A stretch of DNA of 64,000 bases from Limnohabitans sp. (GTDB lineage Bacteria > Pseudomonadota > Gammaproteobacteria > Burkholderiales > Burkholderiaceae_C): assembly GCA_030158125.1 (NCBI GenBank), contig JAOATL010000015.1:310001-374000 (forward strand), in the 5' to 3' direction. The translations under genes and the position numbers were made by a program. Of this stretch, positions 26,405 through 34,767 are shown piece by piece; positions within the stretch are counted from its first letter, which is position 1; every line of letters begins with the position of its first letter. A model generated the notes under the pieces. The model worked only from the letters and a program-made list of their open reading frames with translations, was not told where the DNA came from and did not search any database.

Positions 26405-27421
26405 GTGAAACGCTTTTCTCTGATTCTCGAATTCGCGCGACAGAACGCGAGTTCGTCGGTTGCAGGTGCCGTGCGCGCCAGCGTATGTTTGTTGGCCGGG
26501 TGTGCTGTATCTGCCGCCATGGCGCAAGATTCAGCATGGCCACAGCGTGCCGTCAAAGTGGTCGTGCCTTACGCCGCTGGTGGGAGTTCGGACACCTTGG
26601 GTCGGCTGGTTGCAGTGGGCTTGACCGAGTCCCTGAAGCAGCCTTTTGTGATTGAAAACAAAGGCGGTGCAGGCGGCGTGATTGGTTCGCAGCAAGTCTC
26701 CAAGTCCGCGCCTGATGGCTACAACTTGGTGATCTCGGGTGTGGCATCGCACGTCATTGGCCCTTCAGAGAATCCCAAAGTTTATGACCCATTGAAAGAT
26801 TTCACGCACATTGCCATGTTGGGCGGCCCCCCCATTGTGCTGGCAGTGAATGCCCAATTGCCTGTCACTGATTTGAAGAGCTTCATCGCCTATGCCAAGG
26901 CCAATCCTGTCAGTTGGGGCTCGCCCGGCAAGGGCACACACGGTTACTTGATCGGCGAGGCCTTTGAGGTGATGTCGCAGACACCCATGCAGCACGTTGC
27001 TTACAAGGGCGGTAGCCCTGCTGTGGCGGACACCATGGCTGGCCACATTCCTGCGTTGTTCACCACGCTTTCCACTGCCAGTGCACAAATTCAAGCGGGT
27101 AAGTTGCGGGCTTTGGCCATTACATCGTCAAAGCGCATGAACGAATTCCCCAATGTTCCTACCTTTGCGGAACAAGGGTATCCAAAATTGGTCGCTTTGA
27201 CGTGGTTCTCGTTGTCCGGACCGCCTGGCATGTCACCAGCGGTGGTTGATAAATTGAACAAAGAGACACGCAAAATCATGCAAAGCCAGATTGCCAAGGA
27301 CACTTTGGCCAAGCAATCCATGGAAACCTTTGATTGGGATTCGGCCAGGTTCACACAATATGTGGGCGAAGAGCTGAAGCAATGGGCTCCCATGATCAAA
27401 ACGGTGAAGTCTGAAAACTGA
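26405..27421 (+). CDS. Bug/TctC-family substrate-binding receptor (second copy)
   Basis: 338 residues. The signal peptide region includes SVCLLAGCAVSAAMAQ. The typical Bug pattern WPQRAVKVVVPYAAGGSSDT and GYNLVISGVASH follow. The GTG at 26405 is chosen because GAAGGA lies 7 bases upstream; the family N-terminus starts here. It lies between the two Rieske genes and behind operator C, so it may be the dedicated receptor of the oxygenase substrate. No TctA/TctB genes are adjacent, so it may use those at 19587-21584. A bidirectional terminator follows. Confidence 0.88.
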   Translation: MKRFSLILEFARQNASSSVAGAVRASVCLLAGCAVSAAMAQDSAWPQRAVKVVVPYAAGGSSDTLGRLVAVGLTESLKQPFVIENKGGAGGVIGSQQVSKSAPDGYNLVISGVASHVIGPSENPKVYDPLKDFTHIAMLGGPPIVLAVNAQLPVTDLKSFIAYAKANPVSWGSPGKGTHGYLIGEAFEVMSQTPMQHVAYKGGSPAVADTMAGHIPALFTTLSTASAQIQAGKLRALAITSSKRMNEFPNVPTFAEQGYPKLVALTWFSLSGPPGMSPAVVDKLNKETRKIMQSQIAKDTLAKQSMETFDWDSARFTQYVGEELKQWAPMIKTVKSEN

Positions 27422-27446
27422 CCCTTGATCGCGGCGTCAAACGCCC

Positions 27447-27478
27447 ACAAAAAAGGCCCTTTTCAGGGCCTTTTTTTT
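27447..27478. terminator. Bidirectional Rho-independent terminator
   Basis: A-rich run, then GGCCCT (27455-27460), loop TTTC, AGGGCC (27465-27470) and eight Ts. The A/T flanks extend the stem. It lies between the convergent Bug receptor and ferredoxin genes. Confidence 0.87.
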
Positions 27479-27519
27479 CACGCCGATGTGAGAAAAAGGA
27501 TTGCGCCTTGGCTGCTGTT

Positions 27520-27837
27520 TCAGGCCTCGATTTCGATCTCGTCGCCCTGCAGTCGGGCTTTGTAGGTTTTCAGAGGGATCATGCAAGGGGCTGCCACCAC
27601 GGCGCCCGTCTTGATGTTGAAGGCCCCATTGTGAAAGTCGCATTCAACCACATCTCCTTCGATGGGGCCTTCGGACAGAGAGCCTGGGCCATGCGTGCAG
27701 GTGTCGTCAGTGACATAGTATTCGCCATCGATGTTGAACACAGCCAAGGTCAGGCCGTCTTTTTCGACCTTGATGGCTTTACCTTCTGCAACCTCCGCAG
27801 CTTTGCACAAAGAGAGAAAACGGCACGCACCCGACAT
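27520..27837 (-). CDS. Rieske-type [2Fe-2S] ferredoxin
   Basis: 105 residues, like the BphF/biphenyl dioxygenase ferredoxins. Cluster ligands are in CTHGPGSLSEG and CDFHNGAF (CxH...CxxH). It carries electrons from a flavoprotein reductase to Rieske oxygenases. It is divergent from the second Rieske gene, and operator B lies between them, suggesting joint control. A full three-component oxygenase system is thus present. Confidence 0.92.
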   Translation of the reverse strand: MSGACRFLSLCKAAEVAEGKAIKVEKDGLTLAVFNIDGEYYVTDDTCTHGPGSLSEGPIEGDVVECDFHNGAFNIKTGAVVAAPCMIPLKTYKARLQGDEIEIEA

Positions 27838-27881
27838 AAAGAATCTCCAGTTGACAATGACAAGTCGCAGATGATAACCTC

Positions 27882-27918
27882 GTTTCTAATAAAAGAACAA
27901 TGTTCTTTTATGTGGAAC
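27882..27918. promoter_or_regulatory. IclR-type operator B (two 17-bp palindromes)
   Basis: GTTTCTAATAAAAGAAC, spacer AAT, GTTCTTTTATGTGGAAC. It is very similar to operator A and lies between the divergent ferredoxin and second Rieske genes. A TTGACA at 27851-27856 with a possible -10 (TAACCT 27875-27880) ends just before the site, which would fit repression of rightward transcription. Confidence 0.75.
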
Positions 27919-28001
27919 GATTATTGCGCGACAAAACTTCACATAGAAGTTTGCCCTGATTTTGAACGACATTGTGCGAGAGCACATGAGGAGAAGTTTG
28001 C

Positions 28002-29285
28002 ATGTTGAAAAAAGAACTCAATGACTTGGTAACCCAAACTGGCCCCGGCACCGCCATGGGCAACTTGTTCCGCCGTTACTGGTTGCCCGCTTTGTTGTCC
28101 GAGCAATTGCCCGGCCCCGATTGCGAACCTGTGCGTTTGGAGTTGTTGTCAGAAAAAATGCTTGCCTTCCGCGACACCGAAGGCAAGTTGGGTTTGATTG
28201 ATGAGTTTTGCGCCCACCGCGGCGTGTCCTTGTGGTTTGGCCGCAATGAAGAAAACGGCATCCGTTGCCCCTACCACGGCTGGAAATACGATGTGAACGG
28301 CAATTGCACCGATGTGCCTTCCGAGCCCACCTCAGGCTATTGCGAGCGCATCAAATTGAAGTCCTATCCCATGGTCGAGCGCGGTGGCGTGATCTGGGTT
28401 TACATGGGCCCCGCAGACAAGCAGCCACCTTTGCCTGAGTGGGAATTTGCCACGTTGCCCAAAGAGCACTCTTACATGTCCAAACGTTTGCAAGCCAGCA
28501 ACTGGTTGCAAGCGTTGGAAGGCGGCATCGACTCCAGCCATGTGTCTTTCTTGCACAGCGCATCGCTCAGCCGCGATCCTTTGTTCAAAGGTGCCAAAGG
28601 CAACCAATACAACCTGAATGACTTGAGCCCTGTGTTTGAAGTGGTTGAGGCCGATGGTGGTTTGTTGGTGGGTGCGCGTCGCAATGCAGAAGACGACCAG
28701 TACTACTGGCGCATCACGCCTTGGATCATGCCTTGCTTCACCATGGTGCCCCCTCGCGGTGACCACCCTGTGCACGGCCACTTCTGGGTGCCGATCAACG
28801 ACCACGCCTGCTGGACATGGAGCTTTGACTACCATCCCACGCGCGCACTGACCACCGCAGAAGTCGATGCCATGAAGGGCGGCGCCAGCATTCACGTGAA
28901 GGTCGACAAAGACTACGTGCCCTTGCAGCGCATGGACAACGACTACCTGATGGACCGCAAGGCTCAAAAAGAAGGCTTGTTGTACAGCGGCATTGAAGGC
29001 ATTGGCATGCAAGACGCATCCTTGCAAGAAAGCATGGGTTCCATTCAAGACCGCACCAAAGAAAATTTGGTCTCCACCGACAACGGCATCATCATGGCGC
29101 GTCAGCGTTTGATCAAAGCGGCGCGTGCCTTGGCAGAAAACCCCGATTTCGAATTGCCCGGTTTGAACCCAGAGCATCAGAAAATTCGCTCTGTGGCCAT
29201 GCTGATCAAGCGCGATGTGCATTACAAAGAAGGCGCCAAAGAGCACTTCAAGTCTGCACCTGGCAAGCCACACTCCAGCGTTTAA
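28002..29285 (+). CDS. Rieske non-heme iron oxygenase, alpha subunit (second copy)
   Basis: 427 residues, co-linear with the copy at 24993 without gaps and sharing the identical ends MLKKE... and PGKPHSSV. The Rieske ligands (CAHRG, CPYHGW) and the iron site EGGIDSSHVSFLHS are intact, so both copies should be active. Differences lie mainly in conservative surface and core substitutions (for example Trp for Tyr in PEWEFATL). GAGGAGAAG precedes the ATG. The zinc dehydrogenase follows 24 bases later, so this copy is co-transcribed with it. The pair may differ in substrate preference or pair as a hetero-oligomer. Confidence 0.93.
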   Translation: MLKKELNDLVTQTGPGTAMGNLFRRYWLPALLSEQLPGPDCEPVRLELLSEKMLAFRDTEGKLGLIDEFCAHRGVSLWFGRNEENGIRCPYHGWKYDVNGNCTDVPSEPTSGYCERIKLKSYPMVERGGVIWVYMGPADKQPPLPEWEFATLPKEHSYMSKRLQASNWLQALEGGIDSSHVSFLHSASLSRDPLFKGAKGNQYNLNDLSPVFEVVEADGGLLVGARRNAEDDQYYWRITPWIMPCFTMVPPRGDHPVHGHFWVPINDHACWTWSFDYHPTRALTTAEVDAMKGGASIHVKVDKDYVPLQRMDNDYLMDRKAQKEGLLYSGIEGIGMQDASLQESMGSIQDRTKENLVSTDNGIIMARQRLIKAARALAENPDFELPGLNPEHQKIRSVAMLIKRDVHYKEGAKEHFKSAPGKPHSSV

Positions 29286-29309
29286 ACCAGCGATTTAAAA
29301 GGACCACTC

Positions 29310-30419
29310 ATGGGACAAACATTCAAGGCCGCCGTGGCCATGCCCAACGGCACCATTGAGATTCAAAACTTTCAAACGCCCGATCCCAAACCGGATGCAG
29401 GCTTGTTGAAGGTGGCGGTCACCGGTGTGTGCGGCAGCGATTGGATGTTTTTCCAAGACTTCCCCAAGATCCAAGGTCCGGCCATTTTGGGCCATGAGAC
29501 CGTGGGATACGTTCAGGAAGTGGGCGCCATTGCCGGCCCTAAATGGGGTGTCAAAGAAGGCGACTTGGTGGCCTTGGAAGAGTACCTGCCTTGTGGTCAT
29601 TGTGACTTTTGCAGAAGCGGTGATTTTCGTTTGTGCAACGCCACCGATTGGCGCTTGGGCGGTCCCCGTTATGGCGCTACCGGTTTGAACCGTGGTTCGG
29701 GTCTGTGGGGTGGCTTTGCGCAGTACCAAGAACTGCACATGAACACCGTGTTTCACAAGGTGCCCGCAGGGCTCGAGCCCAAGTACGCGGCCTTGGCCTT
29801 GCCCATGTCAAACGGCATTGAGTGGACTTACCTGCACGGCGGCGCTGGCCCTGGCCAAACAGTGTTGATTCAAGGTCCAGGTCAACAAGGCTTGTCATGT
29901 GTGGTGGCAGCGCGTGAAGCGGGTGTCGACAAAATCATTGTGACCGGCTTGAACACGCCGTCAGACAAAAAGCGTTTGGCCATGGCCAAGCACTTGGGTG
30001 CCAGCCACACCGTGGCCATTGGCGACGAAGATTTGCTGGAGTCGGTGGCTGAAATCACCGGCGGCCAAATGGCCGACTTGGTGATTGACTGCGCATCCGG
30101 TGGCCCGGGCTCCGTGATCAGCGCCATTCAATTGGCACGCAAAAAAGGCCGCGTGATTTTGGGCGGCATCAAGCGCCAAAAAGTGCCGCAGTTTGACAGC
30201 GACATGATCATTGCCAAATTCCTGACGGTGAAGGGCATGCGCGGCCACAGTTATGAATCTGTGGAGTTGGCCTTGCAACTGATTGCCGGCAACCGTCACA
30301 ACGTGAAAGACATGAGCACGCACATGTTTGGTTTGGATCAAACCGAATACGCCATCCGTTCATTGGTGGGTGAAGGTGCTGAAGACGCCATTCACATGAC
30401 CATCGATCCTTGGAAATAA
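29310..30419 (+). CDS. Zinc-dependent medium-chain alcohol dehydrogenase
   Basis: 369 residues of the MDR superfamily. Catalytic zinc ligands are in TGVCGSDW and LGHETVGYV, structural zinc Cys residues in PCGHCDFCRSGDFRLC, and the coenzyme loop GPGQQGLSCVVAA. It would oxidise an alcohol or cis-diol product, or act on a sugar-like intermediate. It follows the second Rieske gene with AAAGGA before the ATG. A role in re-aromatising the diol formed by the oxygenase is conceivable but MDR enzymes are unusual for that step. Confidence 0.9.
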   Translation: MGQTFKAAVAMPNGTIEIQNFQTPDPKPDAGLLKVAVTGVCGSDWMFFQDFPKIQGPAILGHETVGYVQEVGAIAGPKWGVKEGDLVALEEYLPCGHCDFCRSGDFRLCNATDWRLGGPRYGATGLNRGSGLWGGFAQYQELHMNTVFHKVPAGLEPKYAALALPMSNGIEWTYLHGGAGPGQTVLIQGPGQQGLSCVVAAREAGVDKIIVTGLNTPSDKKRLAMAKHLGASHTVAIGDEDLLESVAEITGGQMADLVIDCASGGPGSVISAIQLARKKGRVILGGIKRQKVPQFDSDMIIAKFLTVKGMRGHSYESVELALQLIAGNRHNVKDMSTHMFGLDQTEYAIRSLVGEGAEDAIHMTIDPWK

Positions 30420-30468
30420 CAATTGCACGATCACGAGGCTTGGCTTCAAGCCTTGGATGAACGTGGCT

Positions 30469-31560
30469 TTAATGCCCCATGCTTGAAATGCCGTGCTGCG
30501 CAAGCCATTGCAGCGAAGCGGCAGACAAATGACGGCTCACAATCACGGTGAAGCCACTGCGCGTGGTGTCCGACCATGGCAGCGCGTCTGTGCAAATTTC
30601 TGCTTGCGTTTCAAACGGCGCCAACTGAATCACATACGGGCCTTCGGGTGTTTGAACGCGGCCCTTCAAACGCAGCAGTTCAGAACCCAGGGTCTGTTGC
30701 AGCGTCTGCACTTGTGAAGCGAGTGCGGCAATGCCCAGATTAGATTCATTCGGCCACCACAGTGCTTGCGCGGCGTGCGCAGATGCATGGGTGCTGTCGC
30801 AAATGCTGCAGTGTTCGCCGGGTTTGTGCAAATGCAAGCCGTGTGTGGGTGTGGGTACAGCTTGAAGCGCAGAACCTTTGTCACTCGGCTGCACGGCTGC
30901 GCTGACGGGTGCACCGCGCTGCGCCAAATGCGCCAGCAAATCATCTGCCGATAAATTGGCTTGGGCAGAAGTGAGCACATGCGGTGGCTGTTGCAGATTC
31001 AAATGAGCCAATTGATGTTGCACGCGCAGGGTCAGCGCCGTTAACTGATCGGCATTGACCAAATCTGTTTTGGTGATGACCAGCACATCGGCCCCCGCCA
31101 GCTGGGCGCGGGCCTCTTCATGCTGGGTCAGCACGGCATCGGCGGTGCTGGCGCTGAGGCATGTGATCACACCGGCCAGGCGATAACGTTCGTTGAGTAA
31201 ATCACTGCTGCGCAAGGCCTCGGCCACTGGGCCGGGCTTGGCCAAGCCCGTGGTTTCAATCACCAGGTTGGGGAAACGCGGCATTCGCCTTTCGAGGCGG
31301 GCCCAAAACAAGTCTTCCAGTGCCTCGGCCAAACCTGGCAAACCTGTGCAACACACACAGGCACTGGCCACCAGTGCGCTGCTTTCAGTGGCGCCACTCA
31401 ACAATTGGTTGTCCAGCCCCACCTCACCCAACTCATTGATGACCAATGCGGCATCTTGGAACGCAGGTTGCCCTAACCATGACTTCAAAAGACTGGTCTT
31501 GCCGCTGCCCAAATAGCCTGTGAGCAAATAGACGGGAATGCGTTTGTCGGTCGTGTTCAT
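30469..31560 (-). CDS. COG0523/CobW-type G3E GTPase, putative metallochaperone
   Basis: 363 residues. Walker A GYLGSGKTS at 15-23, NELGEVGLDNQLL, the metal-binding CxCC in ACVCCTGL (Cys68, 70, 71) and the base-recognition TKTD. A CobW C-terminal domain follows, and a His/Cys-rich loop LHLHKPGEHCSICDSTH lies in the linker. G3E proteins deliver zinc, cobalt, nickel or iron to enzymes using GTP. It is divergent from nikR, close to a nickel/cobalt permease. It could serve a metallo-enzyme of this island (a cupin), or the cobalt nitrile hydratase 24 kb away; the nickel neighbours favour the former. Confidence 0.87.
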   Translation of the reverse strand: MNTTDKRIPVYLLTGYLGSGKTSLLKSWLGQPAFQDAALVINELGEVGLDNQLLSGATESSALVASACVCCTGLPGLAEALEDLFWARLERRMPRFPNLVIETTGLAKPGPVAEALRSSDLLNERYRLAGVITCLSASTADAVLTQHEEARAQLAGADVLVITKTDLVNADQLTALTLRVQHQLAHLNLQQPPHVLTSAQANLSADDLLAHLAQRGAPVSAAVQPSDKGSALQAVPTPTHGLHLHKPGEHCSICDSTHASAHAAQALWWPNESNLGIAALASQVQTLQQTLGSELLRLKGRVQTPEGPYVIQLAPFETQAEICTDALPWSDTTRSGFTVIVSRHLSAASLQWLAQHGISSMGH

Positions 31561-31625
31561 GCAATGGCTGGGTTTCTTCTGCGTATCATGCAGCCATTCG
31601 CTGACTATTTCTGCAAGGCACTTTC

Positions 31626-32096
31626 ATGGAACGCATCACAATTTCACTCGAAACAGAGTTGGCAGCCATTTTGGACCAATTGACCGAGAAAAATGGCTAC
31701 GCCTCGCGTTCGGAAGCCATTCGAGATTTGATTCGCGGTTGGCATTCACAAGAAACTTTGAGGCAAAACGAAAGCGAGCATTGCATTGCGCATTTGGGGT
31801 ATGTGTACAACCACCACGACCGAACCATGGCCGAGCGCATTGCCAACTTGCAACACGACCACCACGATTTGACAGTGTCCAGCATGCACCTGCACTTAGA
31901 CCATGACAACTGTTTAGAAGTGGCATTTTTGCGCGGTAAAACCAAAGAGGTGAGGCAGTTTGCGCATCGCATTGTGGCTCAAACGGGCGTGCGCCACGGC
32001 TCGGTTCAAATTGTGCCAGTTACTTTGGAAAAAGCAGCGAAGGGGCACGACCACGGCGATGGTGTTCATCATGTGCACCTACAACCTGCCAGTTAG
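31626..32096 (+). CDS. nikR: Nickel-responsive regulator NikR
   Basis: 156 residues. An N-terminal ribbon-helix-helix (ERITISLETELAAILDQLTE) is followed by an ACT-like metal domain. By alignment to E. coli NikR the high-affinity nickel ligands are present: His77, His88, His90 and Cys96 (MHLHLDHDNCLEV). A His-rich tail (HDHGDGVHHVH) is an addition. NikR represses nickel uptake when nickel is abundant. Its last 77 bases overlap the convergent NiCoT permease gene. Confidence 0.93.
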   Translation: MERITISLETELAAILDQLTEKNGYASRSEAIRDLIRGWHSQETLRQNESEHCIAHLGYVYNHHDRTMAERIANLQHDHHDLTVSSMHLHLDHDNCLEVAFLRGKTKEVRQFAHRIVAQTGVRHGSVQIVPVTLEKAAKGHDHGDGVHHVHLQPAS

Positions 32097-32886
32097 CATT
32101 TTTCTGACGGTAAATGCGCGTGCTGATGGCGTAGACCAAGAGGGCAACGCCCGTCACACCCATGCCAATGTAGGCACCCCAGGCGTCCCAAATGGCATCC
32201 AGGTTTTCAAAGTGTTGGCTGCCATGACCCACGGCCACCACCATCAATGACAGCGCGGCAATGACACCGCTCATGATGCGCCCGGCCTGATGCGCCAAAT
32301 GGTGGCTGCGCTTGACCAGCCAGTGCATCAGCAAGCCGTTGCTGGTGTCTGCCAGCGTCATGCCTAAGCCAAAGCTAAGGGCCATGACCAGAATGGCAAA
32401 GAAGCCCCCCAATTCATGACCTTTGGCAGCCATCAGACCCGCCTGTGCCAGCGAGTCGAATGAAATGGCAAAACCAAATCCCACGCCCATCGGGTGAGCG
32501 AGTGGACCCATGGCTTGCAAAATTTTGCGTTGCACAGGGCTGGCGTCATGGTGATGATGGTCGTTGCCAGAAAAGCAAAACTTCAAATTTCGGTAAGCCA
32601 GCCAGAGCAGAAAGAACGTGGAAATCCAAAGCCCAACAGCATCGAGCCATTCCGGCAATTGAATGCCATACAGGTAAAACACAAACGTGGCCAACAAAAT
32701 GGTTAGGCTGTGACCCGCTGCAAATTGGAAACCTGTCAGGCGTGCTTTCCAATAAGCACTGCCGTTGTGGCGCAGACGCGTCATGCCATCGACCACGGCA
32801 ATGTGGTCGGGGTCGAGGCCGTGCCTGAAGCCCAGAGCGAGCAGCAAACCTGAGGTGGCCAGCAATGAGGTGGTGTTCAAATCCAT
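32020..32886 (-). CDS. NiCoT-type nickel/cobalt permease
   Basis: 288 residues with the NiCoT signature in the second segment, FRHGLDPDHIAVVDG (HX4DH type), and seven to eight membrane segments. A His-rich loop (NDHHHHDA) lies mid-protein. These permeases take up Ni2+ or Co2+ with high affinity. It is convergent with and overlaps nikR by 77 bases. The start at 32886 fits the conserved N-terminus. Together with NikR and the COG0523 GTPase it forms a nickel supply module. Confidence 0.9.
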   Translation of the reverse strand: MDLNTTSLLATSGLLLALGFRHGLDPDHIAVVDGMTRLRHNGSAYWKARLTGFQFAAGHSLTILLATFVFYLYGIQLPEWLDAVGLWISTFFLLWLAYRNLKFCFSGNDHHHHDASPVQRKILQAMGPLAHPMGVGFGFAISFDSLAQAGLMAAKGHELGGFFAILVMALSFGLGMTLADTSNGLLMHWLVKRSHHLAHQAGRIMSGVIAALSLMVVAVGHGSQHFENLDAIWDAWGAYIGMGVTGVALLVYAISTRIYRQKNANWQVVGAHDEHHRRGRAPSLLFPK

Positions 32887-32964
32887 GGTGTGATTTTCTT
32901 CTAAATCGTCATACCGGTGTGCGAAAAAAAAGCACAGAGGCTGCGCTTTTTAGTGGCGAGCACT

Positions 32965-34758
32965 TTATGGTTTGGCTTTGTGGGCCAAATTCAGAGCGTG
33001 CTGTGTGTCGTGGGGATGGGAGTGATCGTGGCGATGAGGATGGTGGTGGTCATGAGCGTGTCCATGATGGTGTGAATGCTCATGCCCATGTGCCTTGTTG
33101 TGATCGTGGCGGTGCATCTTGCCGTCATCATGGGCATGCCATTCCCCCGGATCAGATTTGCCATGGGCGCGCGGATCTTCATTGAACACCAGAGACTTGA
33201 CCGTGACCGGCACTGTCCATGACGGCATGCGAATGCGGCCCAAATCGACAAAGTCAAAGCCCCACAAGGTCACGCCATCGATGACCAGTACTTCGCATTT
33301 GACGCGTTCATCTTCTTTGAAGAGGTGACCCAAGTTGTGGGCAACGTCGCCGTCGGTCACGATGTACAAGTGGCGTTGTTGCTTCAAAGTTTCGGGCAGG
33401 CCATTCAGAATGCCTTGTGCCAGTGCATTCAGACGCGTGAAAGACGGTGCACCCAGCCAACGCAGCGAAATGGCCACATCTTGTGCGCCCTCTACCAAGT
33501 CGTGGCGACGAAATGATTTGCCCAGTGCTGCTGCGATTTCTTCGGGGTCTATCACTTCTTTGAGCGCAAGGTTCAAAGGAATGACTTGCAAGTTTTTGCG
33601 CGGCAGTAGCGCGGCAGGCTCAGAAATGAAGGTGGTGTTGCCACTCAATTGCACGCTGTATTCAGACGCGCCCAGCACGGTGGCACGAATGCACTCGCCA
33701 GCGGGCAGCAGTGGCGCCGATACGGCATGTTGATCCAGGCGTTGGCGCACCGCTTCGCCAAACAATTTGCCCAAGTCACCAAAGTCACGCATTTCGCGGC
33801 GATATACATACTCTCCAACACCGCCCGAAAACATGATGCCATCAAGTTGGCCCCAGTCGTCGACAGGGTCTGTGAGGTACAAGTTGGACAAGTCCTCGCG
33901 CGTGAATGTTTGGGTCAGGACGCGGACCAGTGCATCGGCCATCCAATGGGCGACCTTGGCCAAGTCTTGTCGTGTGACTTGGTCCCCCAGATGCCAATCA
34001 AAACCTGCTTGTTGGGCCAAGTAGGCGCCTGCTGGGTCGAGCCGAGTCAGCACATTTTTTTCGTTCACAACCATCAGGCGGCCGCCCAAGTGCACCGCTG
34101 CCGTGGCAATCAGTTCACCGTTTTGTACCAAGCCGAGTTTGGTGGTGCCACCCCCAATGTCGATGTTCAAAATGCGGTGCTTTTCGTCGTACGATCGTTT
34201 GGCCGCACCTGAACCATAGACGGCCAGCATCGCTTCCATGTGGTGACCCGCTGTGGCACACACAAACTCACCCCCCTGCTCGGCCAGTACCGCGGCAATC
34301 GACTCGCTGTTCTCACGGCGTAGCGCTTCGCCGGTCAAGATCACAGCGCCGGCATCAATTTCGTCGGGGTGCAAACCGGACTCTTGGTAGGCTTTGTCAA
34401 TGATGGCGCCCAGGGCCTTGGCATCCATGAAGTTGTCGTTGAGGTAAGGCGTGAGAGAAATAGGCGACTGATAAAGCGCCGTTCGTTCGACCACGGTGTA
34501 GCGGCTGGACAAATCTTCGGCAATACGTCGCAAGTGGATGCGCGAGAACACCACTTGGGTGCCCGATGAGCCCACGTCAATGCCCACGCTGTGCAAGATC
34601 ACATTGTCTTGTCGCCACAGCGATTCTTGCGAAGGATCGTCGCCGGCAAAGTCATGATCGTGATCATGGTCGGCTTCGCCATCGTGCGTGTGATAGGTGT
34701 CTGCGCCGTATTGGTGGTCTTGTACGCTGTGTTTGTTTTGGATGTCTTCGCTGCTCAT
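32965..34758 (-). CDS. EutA-like ATPase with His-rich ends (first copy)
   Basis: 597 residues of the EutA family (ASKHA fold). The phosphate-binding strand HSVGIDVGSSGTQVVFSRI, a second ATP motif LNIDIGGGTTKLGLV, FSGGVGEYV and the closing VPVTVKSLVF all match E. coli EutA, which reactivates ethanolamine ammonia-lyase. That enzyme (EutBC) is not present. The core is extended by a His/Asp-rich N-terminus (DHDHDHDF) and a C-terminal tail with about 23 His in its last ~57 residues (HEHSHHHGHAHDHHHPHRH), like nickel chaperones. It follows the reductase by 9 bases on the same strand. I infer a reactivase or metal-loading ATPase for a metallo-oxygenase. Confidence 0.88.
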   Translation of the reverse strand: MSSEDIQNKHSVQDHQYGADTYHTHDGEADHDHDHDFAGDDPSQESLWRQDNVILHSVGIDVGSSGTQVVFSRIHLRRIAEDLSSRYTVVERTALYQSPISLTPYLNDNFMDAKALGAIIDKAYQESGLHPDEIDAGAVILTGEALRRENSESIAAVLAEQGGEFVCATAGHHMEAMLAVYGSGAAKRSYDEKHRILNIDIGGGTTKLGLVQNGELIATAAVHLGGRLMVVNEKNVLTRLDPAGAYLAQQAGFDWHLGDQVTRQDLAKVAHWMADALVRVLTQTFTREDLSNLYLTDPVDDWGQLDGIMFSGGVGEYVYRREMRDFGDLGKLFGEAVRQRLDQHAVSAPLLPAGECIRATVLGASEYSVQLSGNTTFISEPAALLPRKNLQVIPLNLALKEVIDPEEIAAALGKSFRRHDLVEGAQDVAISLRWLGAPSFTRLNALAQGILNGLPETLKQQRHLYIVTDGDVAHNLGHLFKEDERVKCEVLVIDGVTLWGFDFVDLGRIRMPSWTVPVTVKSLVFNEDPRAHGKSDPGEWHAHDDGKMHRHDHNKAHGHEHSHHHGHAHDHHHPHRHDHSHPHDTQHALNLAHKAKP

Positions 34759-34767
34759 ACGCGCCGT

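Noticed and set aside
30469..31560. CobW-like gene as cobalt chaperone of the nitrile hydratase
   Set aside because: It is 24 kb from the nitrile hydratase operon, which has its own accessory protein, and sits next to nickel genes; kept only as an alternative.
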